Source: Paramecium pentaurelia
Lineage: Eukaryota > Ciliophora > Oligohymenophorea > Peniculida > Parameciidae
DNA: 64,000 nucleotides
NCBI GenBank assembly: GCA_905183005.1
Contig: CAJJDO010000016.1
Span: 255,949-319,948, forward strand
Reading direction: 5' to 3'
Shown: positions 38,345-50,023 of the stretch, in pieces
How the letters are laid out: every line of letters starts with the position of its first letter
Numbering within the stretch: the stretch's first letter is position 1
Notes under the pieces: generated by a model
Seen by the model: only the letters and a program-made list of their open reading frames with translations
What the model was told of the DNA's origin: nothing
The model's database searches: none
Program-made: the position numbers and the translations under genes

Positions 38345-40105
38345 TTATTATAAATTATAAAATTTAATATATAATTTTTATTTATTTTTTAAGATAATTA
38401 AAAAAACAATGAAGTCCAAAAAAAAATAAAATAATTTCACACTTTGTTCTATTATCATCACAACATATGCAACATATTAAAAGTTTATATAATATTATAT
38501 TTTAAATAATGATTTAATAGTATATAAAATATGTAATACAAAAATTTTAATATTCTTTTTTAAACTTCATATTATTAAAGAATACATGAGATTTTAATAT
38601 CTGTTGAGGAATCTATAAAAATACATCTTAACTTTCAATATATAGTATATTTAATATAAACAGTCATAACTTTGTTCAAATAGATTATCAAGTAATTTTT
38701 AAAGCTTTTTAGATTTATTAAAAAATGTTAACATCCAATGGTGATTAAACGATCTTGTCCTGGTCTAAAAGGAATTGTAACATACTTCCAGGAGGTTAAC
38801 AATCCTTTTCTAAGTTTGTTTTTTATTATTCATGCTTCGTTAGCAAATACTAGTTTGTATTGTGAGGAGAACTGAGTTCATATTCTTCAATTATGATGAT
38901 TTGAATTATTTTTTTTATTTTTTTTTTTATTTTTATGCTACTCTTTGATTTCATTTCAGTTGTTCAAAGTTCTTTTCTTTTTTTAATGAGTTTCTCTTGT
39001 GCTAAATTGTTTACAAGCTTTTTTTAATTTATGAATTTAAGTATGTTGGAACAATACATTTAAAGTAAAATTTGAAGGGGGTTCTTATAAATTCTTCAGT
39101 ATTTAATAGTGTTATAATAATTTAATTTTGATATTATATATTTAAATAATAATATTGAATACACTTGATTTAAATAATCTCATTTATTCTAAATCCTGCT
39201 AAGAAGTCATTCCATAAAATAATTACTAATACATCTTCTAATATTTGTAATTTTTTAATTATCTACTTTATATGAAATTTATCTAAGGTTTCAAGAGAGA
39301 ATTACATTGCAAAAGAAACAAAATTTAAATAACTTAAGTTCTTTCTCCATTTAACTTAATTAATGAAATTTTGTTTATATATATACTAATATTTTTTATG
39401 TTTTTAACATCATTTTGAATGTATTAATTTAAACTATTTTTAAATGAAAAATTGAATGAAGCTTTACAAAAACCAAATAAAGTCTGCTTTCCATATAATT
39501 TTAATATTTAAAAATATGAAATGCATAAATACACATGTTGTAACTCTTAGGATATGAAGATTTGATTCCTATGCTATAATTGACAATTTCTAATTTATTT
39601 TTGATTACAGAACCATATTGATTTATTCATAACAATTTAATGATTTTATTTAATATTTTTATAGTTTTATTCCATAACTTTTTTGTAAGTGTTAAAAAAT
39701 CTGAGAATATGATAAAGGCATGGATTTCAAATTATTACAATGATTATACATTGATTTCAGCTGCAATAAATTGATCTTAATATGCATCAAAGAATTCATG
39801 ATTTCTTAAAAATTGATATCAATCTGCTTAAAGTAATTCTTAAGATTCAATATATCATCATAACGATTGGAGAACTATCAAATTAAGGAAAGAAGTAAAA
39901 GCATATAAGAATCTGGTATTTTTTTGACAATGAATGGTTTTGTTGATTTTTTTTTGATTTTTCTGAGGTCTCTATAATAATTACAATTAGTTTGTTGTTT
40001 CCTTATGAATTTTGAGAGTTTCAAAGTTGTCAATAATTTAAGTGATACATTAAATATAGAAATGTGATAATTTGAGAATACTTAAAATAAATAATAATAA
40101 TTTAG
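38345..40105. other. 1.76-kb region with no clear protein gene
   Basis: Unusually long gap for this window. Minus-strand open frames (about 38957-39360 and 39680-39850) have a partly coding-like mix (RNHEFFDAYQDQFIAAEIN) but are interrupted by TGA and lack starts and introns, so they could be gene relics. A less AT-rich stretch at 38726-38828 looks like a structured RNA (separate entry). Confidence 0.4.
38726..38828 (+). ncRNA. candidate structured RNA with nested stems
   Basis: A 7-bp outer stem (TGTTAAC at 38726-38732 with GTTAACA at 38795-38801) encloses a 6-bp inner stem (TCCTGG at 38758-38763 with CCAGGA at 38788-38793). A T-rich run (38816-38828) follows, as at a pol III terminator. 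Base composition is richer in G+C than the flanks. It does not fit a tRNA cloverleaf and I cannot assign a class. Confidence 0.3.
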
Positions 40106-40810
40106 ATGGCATAATACCACTATTTATTCAAATTTATTATTGTAGGAGATGGAAGTGTTGGAAAGTCTTGTATTTTGTTGAGATACACAGAGAAATAATT
40201 TCGAGATGAACATGACACTACAATAGGAGTTGAATTTGGATCTTAAGTTTTTGTAAAGAATGAGAAAACAATAAAAATATAAATTTGGGATACAGCAGGA
40301 TAAGATTCTTTTAAATCAATAACGAGATCTTATTATAAAGGGTATATAGTAATAAATATAGTTTAGATCGATAGGTGTATTACTTGTTTTCGATATCACA
40401 AACGAGGAATCATTCCACAATGTATTAAAGTGGTATAATGAAGTAAATGATTAAGCTGCTTCGAATTGCTAAATAGTGTTGGTGGGCAATAAAGTTGATT
40501 TGGAATAACAGTACATATTATACACTATTTATATATAATAGTCGTAAAATATCGACTCTTTAAGCTAAAGCATTTGCTGATCAATACAAAATGCAATACA
40601 TTGAAACATCTGCAAAAACTAATTATAATATTGATTAATTATTTGAGAATACAGCCATGGAAATAGTTGACAAAATAGAAAAGAAATAAATTGAGTTTAC
40701 TACAGAAGTATGAATAAAATTATGAATATTAATAGGATAGTGGTATAAAATTAGGTAATTACTATTAATAATAAAATACAAAAAAATAAGAAGATGATTG
40801 CAAATGCTGA
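40106..40810 (+). CDS. RAB2: Rab2-family small GTPase
   Basis: 206 aa after introns of 25, 31 and 28 nt. It begins MAQYHYLFKFIIVGDGSVGK; the P-loop GDGSVGKS is residues 14-21, switch I DTTIGVEFG, WDTAGQ 61-66, NKVD 120-123 and ETSAK 148-152. MxxxYLFKxIIxGD and QDSFKSITRSYYKG are typical of Rab2. The protein ends in Cys-Lys-Cys, a CxC double geranylgeranylation site. Rab2 acts in ER-Golgi and late endosomal traffic. Intron 2, with 31 nt, is among the longest in the window. Confidence 0.92.
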
Positions 40811-40841
40811 TTATTAAAATTAACAAAGTATCATCATTTAT

Positions 40842-41573
40842 TCAAAATAATAAAATGAATAATGCAAAGCATATCACAACTATTTGAGTAAATTCGAAAT
40901 TATCACATCTCTCTTTGCATACTTTAATATTCTTCCACCAACTTGTAGTGTCTGGTTTTAAATTATAAAGCATCACTTCATTTACTTTGGTCACCTTATC
41001 TAAAATATATTCAAATACCTCTGAATGATAGAAACTGGCAGATCCCATATATGATTCATTCATAAAAACCAGTACTTCTTATGTATCCCAATTTAATAAG
41101 ATGTCTGCTTAAGTCCAAATAATTTTAGCATCACTTGAAACTGAACTATTATAAAATGTGATCATCTAATTATCATTGACTCTAACGAATCCAGCATATC
41201 CACATCTAAATGAGACTGCAGTTTTATCTGTGGCTGTATCCTTTAATCTTAAATTTGTGTCCTCAATTTCTTTATTTCCAGATGCAAACCAAAATCTTAT
41301 ATGTTAAGGTTAGGATTCTTGAAATAAATGATAAAATCCATCTTTAAAACTTAATTCTGATTCTGCCTTTTTGTGTAATTTTAAATACTTTCATAAACTC
41401 ATAAATTAATTTACTTTCTCATTCCCTTATGTAATAAATTATGTCTCTAAATATTCTTCTGTCTAATTCATGATCCAATTTTATTCTATAACAAAATTAC
41501 CTTCACCTTTTAGATAATCTGTCCCATCATATGCAGCATATATTAATGTTATTAATGTTGTGATTAATATCAT
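40842..41573 (-). CDS. small type I membrane protein, LamG-like ectodomain
   Basis: 234 aa with one 27-nt intron that removes an in-frame TGA. A cleavable signal peptide (MILITTLITLIYA) is followed by a beta-rich ectodomain (GFYHLFQESQPQHIRFWFAS, RLKDTATDKTAVSFRCGYAG, VNDNQMITFYNSS) and a C-terminal membrane anchor (FTQIVVICFALFILLF) right at the end. The spacing of aromatic and Gly residues resembles a laminin-G/jelly-roll fold, but no signature is decisive. Two Cys near the anchor (KVCKERC) may pair. Convergent with the Rab2 gene, 31 bp apart. Confidence 0.7.
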
Positions 41574-41682
41574 TATGTAATAATAATAAAAGAAACCAAG
41601 TTGGATTCAATAATTATTTTGTGGCTGTATTAGAGAAGAACCTCTTCAATCAAATTAAAAATTGCAGAAACTCTCAACCCAG

Positions 41683-43037
41683 ATGGAAATTCCTAGATCA
41701 AAACCACTTACTCTTATATCTATGCAAAATTAATAGGAAGGTTGGCTCAATTAAACAACTTCTTAAGAAATAGATTATTTTGAATATGGATAATAAAATG
41801 ACAATGATTCAGATGAAGGTCATAAAATATATAATAGATAACTATCTTATTTGGAAAAACAATCACTTTTATAGAAAACTAATTTTTCAGACGTAATCAA
41901 ATTAGTTTATATCCAAGGAATTTAACTCCAATAATATAGAAATGAAATTGCTACATCGTTGTGGAGGCTTGTTAGCTAGACAATGTAATATTTAAATTGA
42001 GATGTAATCTAATTAATGGATTACAAAAATTTTCAAAGATGTGTATTTGATAGTATAAGACAGAGAATTTGAATCCAAATTTAAATCTTAAATACTTAAC
42101 TCTTCCATTGTTGATTCAATAAACAAAAGAATCAAATCCAATTCTATTTTATTAGCTCATGATCCCACTGGTTCAATTTTACTAAAGTTGGCTAGTCATA
42201 CTAGAACTATATATTATTTAGAATCTGATAAGACCTATATTGATTTAATAGATAGAGGAATTTATAAGATGAATGTAAATGTTTAAAAAGTCTTAAAGAT
42301 GGATTTATAAAATAAAATTGATGTTGTTGTTGTTAATCTATATTTTATTGATTCCAAACATAATCTAAGAAATATAATGCATGAATATCTTTAATATGCT
42401 CATGATATTATTATCATTTTACAGCCAAATATTGATAATTCTCTCATTTATTCTTAAGCAGAATAAGCAATTTCACTTTCAGAATAATCTAAATAAACTT
42501 GCAGCATAGAATTATAGAATATTCTTGAAAATAATAATTGTATTGCTAAAATTCTTTATTTTGGTGGTGTCACTGAAGTATTTAATAAATTAGTTATTTT
42601 AGATTACTTTAAATGATGAACTAAACTTTGTTTATTCTTGTCTAGATTCATCAGTCAAGAAGTCGTACAATTATAAATTAATGTTTAAAGATCTCAGAAA
42701 CCAAATGGGAATGACAAAATTAATTAAATTACTCAATGATTTTCAGATAATCTAAGGTATAGGGTAGTTTATTGAGTTTTCCACTAATATTAATGGATAT
42801 TAGGATAAATATAGATTAATTAATAATCAAACTCAAGATTTCGAGTATGAAAATAAAAACCAAAAAGATGAATTAATTGAAAAATAGTCTTCGTCTTCTT
42901 CAACAGAATCAGAACCAGAGGAGGATCAAAATTAAGAAAGACTTGATTTTAGAAGTGAAACTTTAAATTAATCATCAAACTCCATTTAATAACCCCCTGT
43001 CTTACGTCATGCCAATTCTTAACCATTTGCTATATGA
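41683..43037 (+). CDS. diverged class I methyltransferase-like protein (possibly TGS1-related)
   Basis: 434 aa after two 25-nt introns. The central region has the order of a Rossmann methyltransferase: ILLAHDPTGSILLKLASHTR (motif I position, but without the Gly-rich loop), TIYYLESDKTYIDLIDRG (acidic end of beta 2), KIDVVVVNLYF (motif IV position, where TGS1 has a Pro-Pro-Trp motif) and IIIILQPNIDN. The later segment KILYFGGVTE resembles the ITAYFG strand of trimethylguanosine synthase. Catalytic motif IV is missing, so it may be inactive. The C-terminal 200 residues are unrelated and end in a Ser/Glu-rich stretch. The family call is tentative. Confidence 0.45.
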
Positions 43038-43250
43038 TATGATAGCTAAATTATATTTTTATTGTTTATAAAATTTCCTTTAGATTTTATATTCAATTAA
43101 AATAATATATAATTATTAAACTAATAGTTTTTTTAACGATAAATAAATATCAATTATTAGTTCTTATTTTTCATTAAGAAAATAATAAATCATATTATAA
43201 AATTTCAATTATTTTCTAAATCAATTAAATTGTTGAATCATAATTAAATT

Positions 43251-43661
43251 AAAAATGAAATAAAGCTTTTTGAATATGAATAATGACACTACCACCAGCA
43301 AGGTTGCTTTAATGAGAATATTAAGTTCATCACCTCTAATAGCAATGTAAATGTCTTGAAGTTATTCCTCTGACTACCAATTATATATTATTTTCATTTC
43401 CCCTTTATTATAATTTAAATATTCTAATGTAACTCAAGCACTTCTGCTTTTGAATATTCCAAAATTGTTGATGTGAAAACTGCTTGTAGTTCCTACTCTT
43501 TTTTTAACAGATATACTTTGCTTTAAATATCGATGAATACGACCAACAAGGAACTAATTTTCATAAATATTTACTTAAAGTCCAGCCTACAAAAACCTAA
43601 ATTAAAGATCTTTCTTATTTTTACCAGATCCAAACTTTACACCTTTTGCACTCTTGGCAAT
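43251..43661 (-). pseudogene. histone H2A.Z pseudogene
   Basis: The minus strand carries H2A.Z segments in order but in shifting frames: AGLQ, a 21-nt intron, FLVGRIHRYLKQ, then AVFTSTILEYSKAEVLEL in another frame, RGITSRHLH, AIRGDELNILIKATL and finally AGGSVIIHIQKALFHF after a further one-base loss. The ATG has become ATT (ATTGCCAAG). At least three frameshifts are present, while the intron keeps GT...AG ends. This is a DNA-level copy (intron retained), not a processed one. Functional H2A.Z must be encoded elsewhere. Confidence 0.8.
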
Positions 43662-44209
43662 TACAGACTATAAAATAAAATAAATAGATTACCTTATGTT
43701 TGTTATTTGAATAAACTCGAATAAAATCTTTTTGTATTTAGTTTAATTTTTTTTTAATTTGAATTTGTTTTCAAACTAGAAACTCAAATAATTTATCTGG
43801 TTCATATACTATAGTTCTTCGAACTTTTAATCATTCTTCTAAATTACAGTTTTTTATTCTGCTTAATTTATGGAAAAAAAATAATAAAAATGTTATTATT
43901 TTTATTATTATAAATAGATAAGTTAAGTAAAAATATCATAATTATTTACAGGGTTCTATTAAATTAAGTTTTTCTTAAAATTACTTAGTTTTGAAGAACT
44001 TATATAAGATTATCACTTTTATTTTAATAAAAATTTTGACATATTTATTTTATTACCAATAATGTTAAAGCCTCATCTTCAATTTCGAAATTATGTTATT
44101 TTATATGAAAAGTAAAGTATAAATAAGGAGAAAATACATAAAGAAAATGAATCTCAACATCTTCATGATTTTATTGAGAATTCTTAAAGAAAATTCGATA
44201 TAAAAATTA
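43662..44209. other. intergenic region
   Basis: About 550 bp of AT-rich spacer upstream of the HSF gene. A plus-strand ATG frame from about 44062 overlaps the HSF start in another frame and is not supported. Confidence 0.4.
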
Positions 44210-44779
44210 ATGAATACTAAAAATCAGAGAATCCCAAAATTTGTGAGCAAATTGATTGAAATATTAGATGTAATCCAATTAAAAAATAAATAAAATAGAA
44301 TTAATCTTATACAGAAATAATTAGTTTTGATGAAAAAGGCGATGGTATTATTATCCATCAATAGGAACTCTTTGAAAATAAGATTCTCTTAAACTATTTT
44401 AAGCATAATCATATTGATTCATTTACTCGATAAATGAATAACTACGGTTTTAAACGAGTGAAGAATCAATAAGGGAAGTATGAATTTAAAAATCCATTCT
44501 TCTAGAAAAATAATAAGTATTCATTTTTTTAATATTCCTCTTAGAAATATGATTCATTTAGTGATGAAAAAGAAACAAGAAAAAATACAAATAATATCAC
44601 AATTCTTAGCACTAAAATCAGAGTTGAACTAATTCTCATAAGAATTAGACTAATTTAATTTTTTCGCCTCTTCTGTATTACTTTAAATTATTTAAGTATT
44701 AATAAAGCTAATCTATTTTAACAGAATCTTAAAATAAAGCTAAATTAGAGATGATATCAATCTCATAAAAGAATCTTGA
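44210..44779 (+). CDS. heat-shock transcription factor (HSF) DNA-binding protein
   Basis: About 170 aa after introns of 29 and 28 nt. The winged-helix HSF DNA-binding domain is complete: MNTKNQRIPKFVSKLIEILD, IISFDEKGDGIIIHQQELF, LLNYFKHNHIDSFTRQMNNY, GFKRV and KYEFKNPFFQKNN. A heptad-like trimerisation segment follows (QEKIQIISQFLALKSELNQF, SQELDQFNFFASS). The protein is short and has no evident activation domain. The 3' end is ambiguous: a further 29-nt intron (near 44699-44727) would give a stop at 44752-44754 instead of 44777-44779. HSFs bind nGAAn repeats as trimers. Confidence 0.85.
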
Positions 44780-45114
44780 GATGGAATAAATGTTAAGCTA
44801 TTTAATTTATGAAAAAAAAAATGGTATTGAATTGAATTGAAACTCTCAATTTTATTTTTAATTTTTGTTCAACAACATTCATAACCAATCTTGTAAAGCT
44901 ATAAATTTTTAAGTCTTATTTCTTAATAAATGTTATGGATTACAATTTCAAACCTAAATTTAAATAAATGGTATCATCATTTATAAATTACAAAATCAAG
45001 TTAATAGATTATTGGTTATGAATTTAAAGTACAAGTTTTAAGAATTTTAAGAAATTAATAATCTTATATATATTCTTTCTCATTTAATTTAAATGATAAA
45101 GTCATTTATGATTA
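44780..45114. other. intergenic region
   Basis: 335-bp AT-rich spacer between convergent genes. Nothing recognised. Confidence 0.45.
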
Positions 45115-47031
45115 TCAATTATCTTCCTCTTATACCATATCTTACTTTCTTAAGTACTCTATTTAGGTTTCATTTAATTGAATCATTTAACCATTTTCAT
45201 CTAATAAATAATTACCTTCCTCATCTAATAAGAAACCATTTTCATCTAATTAATAAGTAGCTTCATTATCTTCATCATCATCATCTTCTTCAATTTTCTA
45301 ATCATTTTTCTTCTACTAATCCTAATTCTCCTCTTTTGTTAACACTATCTTTTCTTCTTAGATTTAGTTATTTTTAAATGGACTCAATGCTTTCAATTTA
45401 TCTATAAATGCCTCTTTTTCAAATTCAGGTTCTATTTAATCCTGATTAAATTAAAAATGATATATTACATTATTGTTTTATTCCGATAATTCATTTATTT
45501 AATGATCACTCTTACTTTCTGAATCTTCTTCATAATTAAACACTTAAACCTAAGCTTATTAAATTTCAGGTTGTTTTTTATTATATTCATCAATCCAATG
45601 GGTCTATTCAGTCTATTTAAATGAAAACAGTATTTCTTAATGAGATTTTCTGATCTCTTCATTTGATTTATTTTATTAATCTATGAGATAATCAAACTAA
45701 TTTTTATATTCTAAAGTGACTCTCTCAAATTATTTAGTTAGACTAGAAAGTTCTAATTTCAATTAAGTAATTCCATTATCATTTTCATCTTTATTCTAAA
45801 ATATATAATTCAGTATACATAATCCACTTTCTATTCTAATTATTTAAGATAAAGTTCTTATTTTGAATTTTAAGATAGATGTTAATCTATTCTTAGAGAT
45901 AATTCTTAGTATTACTAAGAAAGTAATTTTTATGAATTTTGTAAATCATAAACTCCTTGAGTAATTTTATTAAAATCTGCTTATTAAAGTGTTAATTCTG
46001 TTAATCTAAATAATAAGTTATCAATTACTTATCAGATTATGAAAATGTTTTTTGTTGGATCAAATTTTAAACTTATTACAACTTAAATTCAATATCATCT
46101 GAAAGTTTTTTGTTAGCTATAGCAATATTATTTTATTAATTATTTTAGAATGTCTTTAATTAAGCAATTGTCTATTCTTCTTAAACACTAATTTTTTAAG
46201 ATTACTCCATTATATTTTTTTCTACTTTAGTCATTTATTATCTAATTTACATTAATAGAGAATTTTACTTAATTTTTTAATCATATAATGCAAATTCATT
46301 ATGTTGAGAATCAAATAATAATTAAAGATCTTTAATTTTTTATTGAATGTCCTTTATTATTTTATCTTCACTAATATTAATTTGAGGAGGTATTCTTAAT
46401 TGTGAGTCTTCTTTTAATTTAACTAAATTTTACTAGTTTTCTTTTTATATAAATTTTAATTTATTATCAGTCTAATCCTGTAATTCTTTAAACTTTATTT
46501 AATAATCACTTTAAAAATTAACCTGCTAATTCATTAATTCTTCTTAAGCCTTTTTTATTTATGTTTTTATCTTAAATATTAAAAATTGAATTTACAGATT
46601 CTTCAAACTATTTAAATTTTATGCTTAATTATTCTGCATTAATTGGATTTTATCCTCTAATATCAAAAATAATAGTTCTATTTGAATCTATCTGATTTTA
46701 CAATTCTTTCATCTTTATTTCTTATGCCTATGTTTTATCTATTATTAATTAATTGACATGTTTCAAAATTTATTAAAATCCAGCATCATCAATTTTATTA
46801 CTTAAGAATGAAGCATCATATGATTAAATTGCAGTGCTTAAAGTTGAAAATGGAGAATTATGTTAAGGAGCTGAATTATATAAAAATTATACCCATCAAC
46901 AGATGTTCTGTATTTTTCATATTAGCAATCTTAGTATCAGCTTGTCTACCAGTTTAAATTTGAGTAGGTTAATTATATGTATAACTTTATTATCCTTACT
47001 TATCTGAGAAAAATATAGGTTTTCTACTCAT
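45115..47031 (-). CDS. coiled-coil protein with acidic repeat tail
   Basis: Roughly 600 aa with several introns, not all placed. The first (23 nt) follows NTEHLLMG and joins to APQHNSPFSTLSTAIQSYD. Long heptad-rich helices follow (KEDSQLRIPPQINISEDKII, MTKVEKNIMEQSQKISVQEE). The C-terminus is acidic and contains three short repeats of the form LDE(N/E)G: YQLDENGFLLDEEGNYLLDE. No known domain is apparent. A structural or basal-body protein is possible, but nothing shows this directly. Confidence 0.6.
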
Positions 47032-47220
47032 TATATTGATAGAAATTTTAATGTAATTAATAATAAATACTCTTTTATAAATTAATATTCATAAACACTT
47101 CATAAATTAATATGACTACTTGACTTAGAAGTTTAAATTAAAATTACTCTAAGAAGTAATGTAATTAGATTAATTTAGTTACTCCTTAGACCATTTAAAT
47201 AATAAACCAATATTCACATA

Positions 47221-48735
47221 TCATTAAAATTTATACCCATCGAATAAACTTTATACACTTTTTCTTCTTAATAAACTTTGGCATTCTTCTTCTATTTCAC
47301 TATCTGCCGATATCTGGTTTTAAAAATCACTATTACCATCAATAGACTTATTATTAAGAGATATAAGTTACTCCTGGTATATATAAAGATTTCATATCTT
47401 TATTTAATAATTTTGCCCATTAAACTCCCTTTAACCATTAATGATGAATTATTTCTTCAATTCCTTCAAATCCTAATCTTTATTATGGTTTACGAATAAG
47501 TAACTAACTTTTATTAAATAATACCCTATTTATAAAATCTATTGCTTTGCTACTAACATTAAGTGTTCCTTCTTTAATGGATGCTTACTTAGCTAAAATT
47601 TGTTCTCTAATTTCTTATCTATTTTTTCCATTATAGGGCCTTTTACCAATTAAAATTTCATATAGAATAACTCCTAATGCATAATAATCAACAGGATAGG
47701 AATGCTCCATTTTACACATAACTTCTGGTGCCATATATCCTGGTGTTCCAGAAGTATCATTTGCAACACTTTCCTTATTTAATCTAGCTACTCCCAAATC
47801 TGTTAAATGTAAAAAACCATCTTTATCGAAAACTAAATTTTCTGGTTTTAGATCTCTATGTATAATACCATTCGAATGTAAATATTATAATGCTAGAAGT
47901 ATACAACAAGCAAAAAATTCTAAATTTAAAAAATTTTGATACTTGCTTGATCTTCAGTAAATCTTTTTAATTTACCAATATGGAATCTTAAATCTCCTCC
48001 TCTTAATAAATCTAATACAAGATATAAATTTTCTCTATCTTAAAATGCAAAATGCATATTGACAATAAATGGATGACGAAGATGTTCCAATAAGAATTTT
48101 TCATTCATTACTGAATTAACTGATCTTTTCGAAATAATTCTAAGATATAAGAGAATATACTTTGCTTTGATCATTTCTTTTAATGCGAATTCTTTTTTAG
48201 TTTATTTCATCTCAACTCTCCATACTTTTCCAAAACCTCCTTTTCCAATTACATATATAAATCTAAATACCAACCTACTTATTGTAGTAACTTATTATTA
48301 TGTAGGTTTGGGTTAAATAGCTTCTTTTTGAGAATAATAGTCTAAAGATATTTTTCTTGAATTAGATTTTGACAATAACCATGTAGATGAATTTGTAGAT
48401 GAATCTTTAGGTTCATAATTTTGTTTTCCACCATAATATGTTTACTACAACAATTAATTTGATGCTTATCTTGATAATTTTCGTGATATTAGGCCTTAAA
48501 TTTAACCTATGCCTTATTTTTCTATCTTTCCTTGTTCCATTATTACTGAATGCTTTAATGGTTTTAGAGAAATCATTGATGATGATCTTTTTCGAGAACA
48601 TATTAAACAACTCATTTAATTACATGAACAAGATTCTTCATAATTTTGTATTGCTTAAAGTTTTATTTTTATTTTTGACTGTTTATTTTGCATTAAAGGT
48701 ATTAAATCTTTAAGAGAAGCATATGCTGATTTCAT
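47221..48735 (-). CDS. AGC-like Ser/Thr protein kinase with long N-terminus
   Basis: 481 aa after introns of 21, 23 and 25 nt. The N-terminal 155 residues are Ser/Gln-rich with basic-Ser sites (RKRSSSMIS, RKLSRQAS). The kinase domain has GKGGFGKV 164-171, FALKEM with K186, HRDLKPEN from 278, and DLG (298-300) in place of DFG. The activation segment is SGTPGYMAPE. The C-terminal tail ends in LFDGYKF, like the hydrophobic F-x-x-[FY] motif of AGC kinases. The Phe-to-Leu change in DFG still allows activity in other kinases. The same architecture as the kinase at 488-1645, but the copies are well diverged and only the other one has the MGNC start. Confidence 0.9.
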
Positions 48736-49003
48736 TTTATCTAATGAAATAAATTATATTTTATAATTTATATTTATATTTTATAATTTATATTTGATTT
48801 CAATTCTTATTAGATTTACAAATAAATTTCCTATCGTTTGGTTAGTTAGTCTTTATCAAAAATTTTTATTGCACATATTCATTTAAAAAAAATAAGCATA
48901 TTTTTTATAAGAATTTGACATATTAATTTGCTGAAATTTATTATATAGATAATTTTATGTGAGATTCAACATATTTATAATTTAAAAAATTTAGATTGTA
49001 GTA

Positions 49004-49666
49004 TCATTATTTAACCAATGAAATCATTTTCTATAAATCTAATTGCATTTCTTCTTATGTTATTTATTAACTAAACCCTCCATTCTTTTTCAAGAGTTCA
49101 TCCAAATAACTTGATTTACTTGAATAAGTTGTACTAAAATATGATGTACCATTATTATTATTATTTAGAGGAGGTTCATATGTACTATTCTTTCTTTTAT
49201 GAATTTTCTCCAAAAATTTAAAACCCTTTCTGTTAATTTATCTTGGTAGAGGTTTCATATTTCTTTATTTTTAATCTTCAATTCTACACCATGGACAAAT
49301 GTATTTAAATTTCATATCTTCTACTAAACATTCAATACTATGGATTCCATTTTTGGCTTCACAAGATAAATGAGTCTTAAATTAATTATTATAATTTAAT
49401 ACCCATTTGTCACACTTTTCCTAATCACAAGCAATCCATTTTTGACCATCCAAAAAATTTTCATTTTGATCACTATAAACCTAGAATATAAGTATAAATA
49501 CTTAAGCACAGAAATAACAGCACTTTTTCTCTTTGTATAATTCAAAACATTCTTTACAAAAAAATAGAATTTAATCACTAAATTTAGCAGGATAAACATT
49601 TTATGTTTCAATTGTACAATATTAATTCATACATTCATCTTCTTGAATTTTATCTTAATCATCCAT
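49004..49666 (-). CDS. PHD-finger protein
   Basis: 204 aa after introns of 21 and 27 nt; the second lies inside the zinc finger and its removal gives CDKWTHLSCE. The finger reads KKCCYFCAQVYSD, GQKWIACDQEKCDKWTHLSC, then YICPWC, a C4-H-C3 PHD layout. An extra Cys-rich part precedes it (QYCTIETQNVYPAKF, FFCKECFELYKEK), suggesting an extended PHD or paired zinc module. The tail is basic (RQINRKGFKFLEKIHKRKN), then Ser/Asn-rich. PHD fingers often read histone tails. It lies 29 bp downstream of the OTU gene on the same strand. Confidence 0.82.
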
Positions 49667-49695
49667 TTATATTCAAAATAAAAATATTTATAATA

Positions 49696-49986
49696 TCATT
49701 AGAAATTTTCATAAAGATAATTAATGATCATATCTGGGTCATCTCTATGAATTGCATATGCTTCAATTACTTATTCAAGTGTAAAGAATCCCATATCCAT
49801 AACTTAAGCAATAATTGGATTATTCATGGGATCTTCATAAATAGTTTTTTCACTTTCTTTCAAAGCATTTTAAAATTATGTATCTTCAAATTATTACATA
49901 AATTATTATTCTTATTCTTATTTGCTTTGTTCCATTATTTTTCTCAATATTTCACTTTCCAAATTAGGTTGTTATTATTGTTATTA

Positions 49987-50023
<37 letters not shown>

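Noticed and set aside
38726..38801. tRNA gene suggested by a 7-bp outer stem
   Set aside because: There is no T-loop (TTCRANY), D-loop or anticodon arm at the expected spacing.
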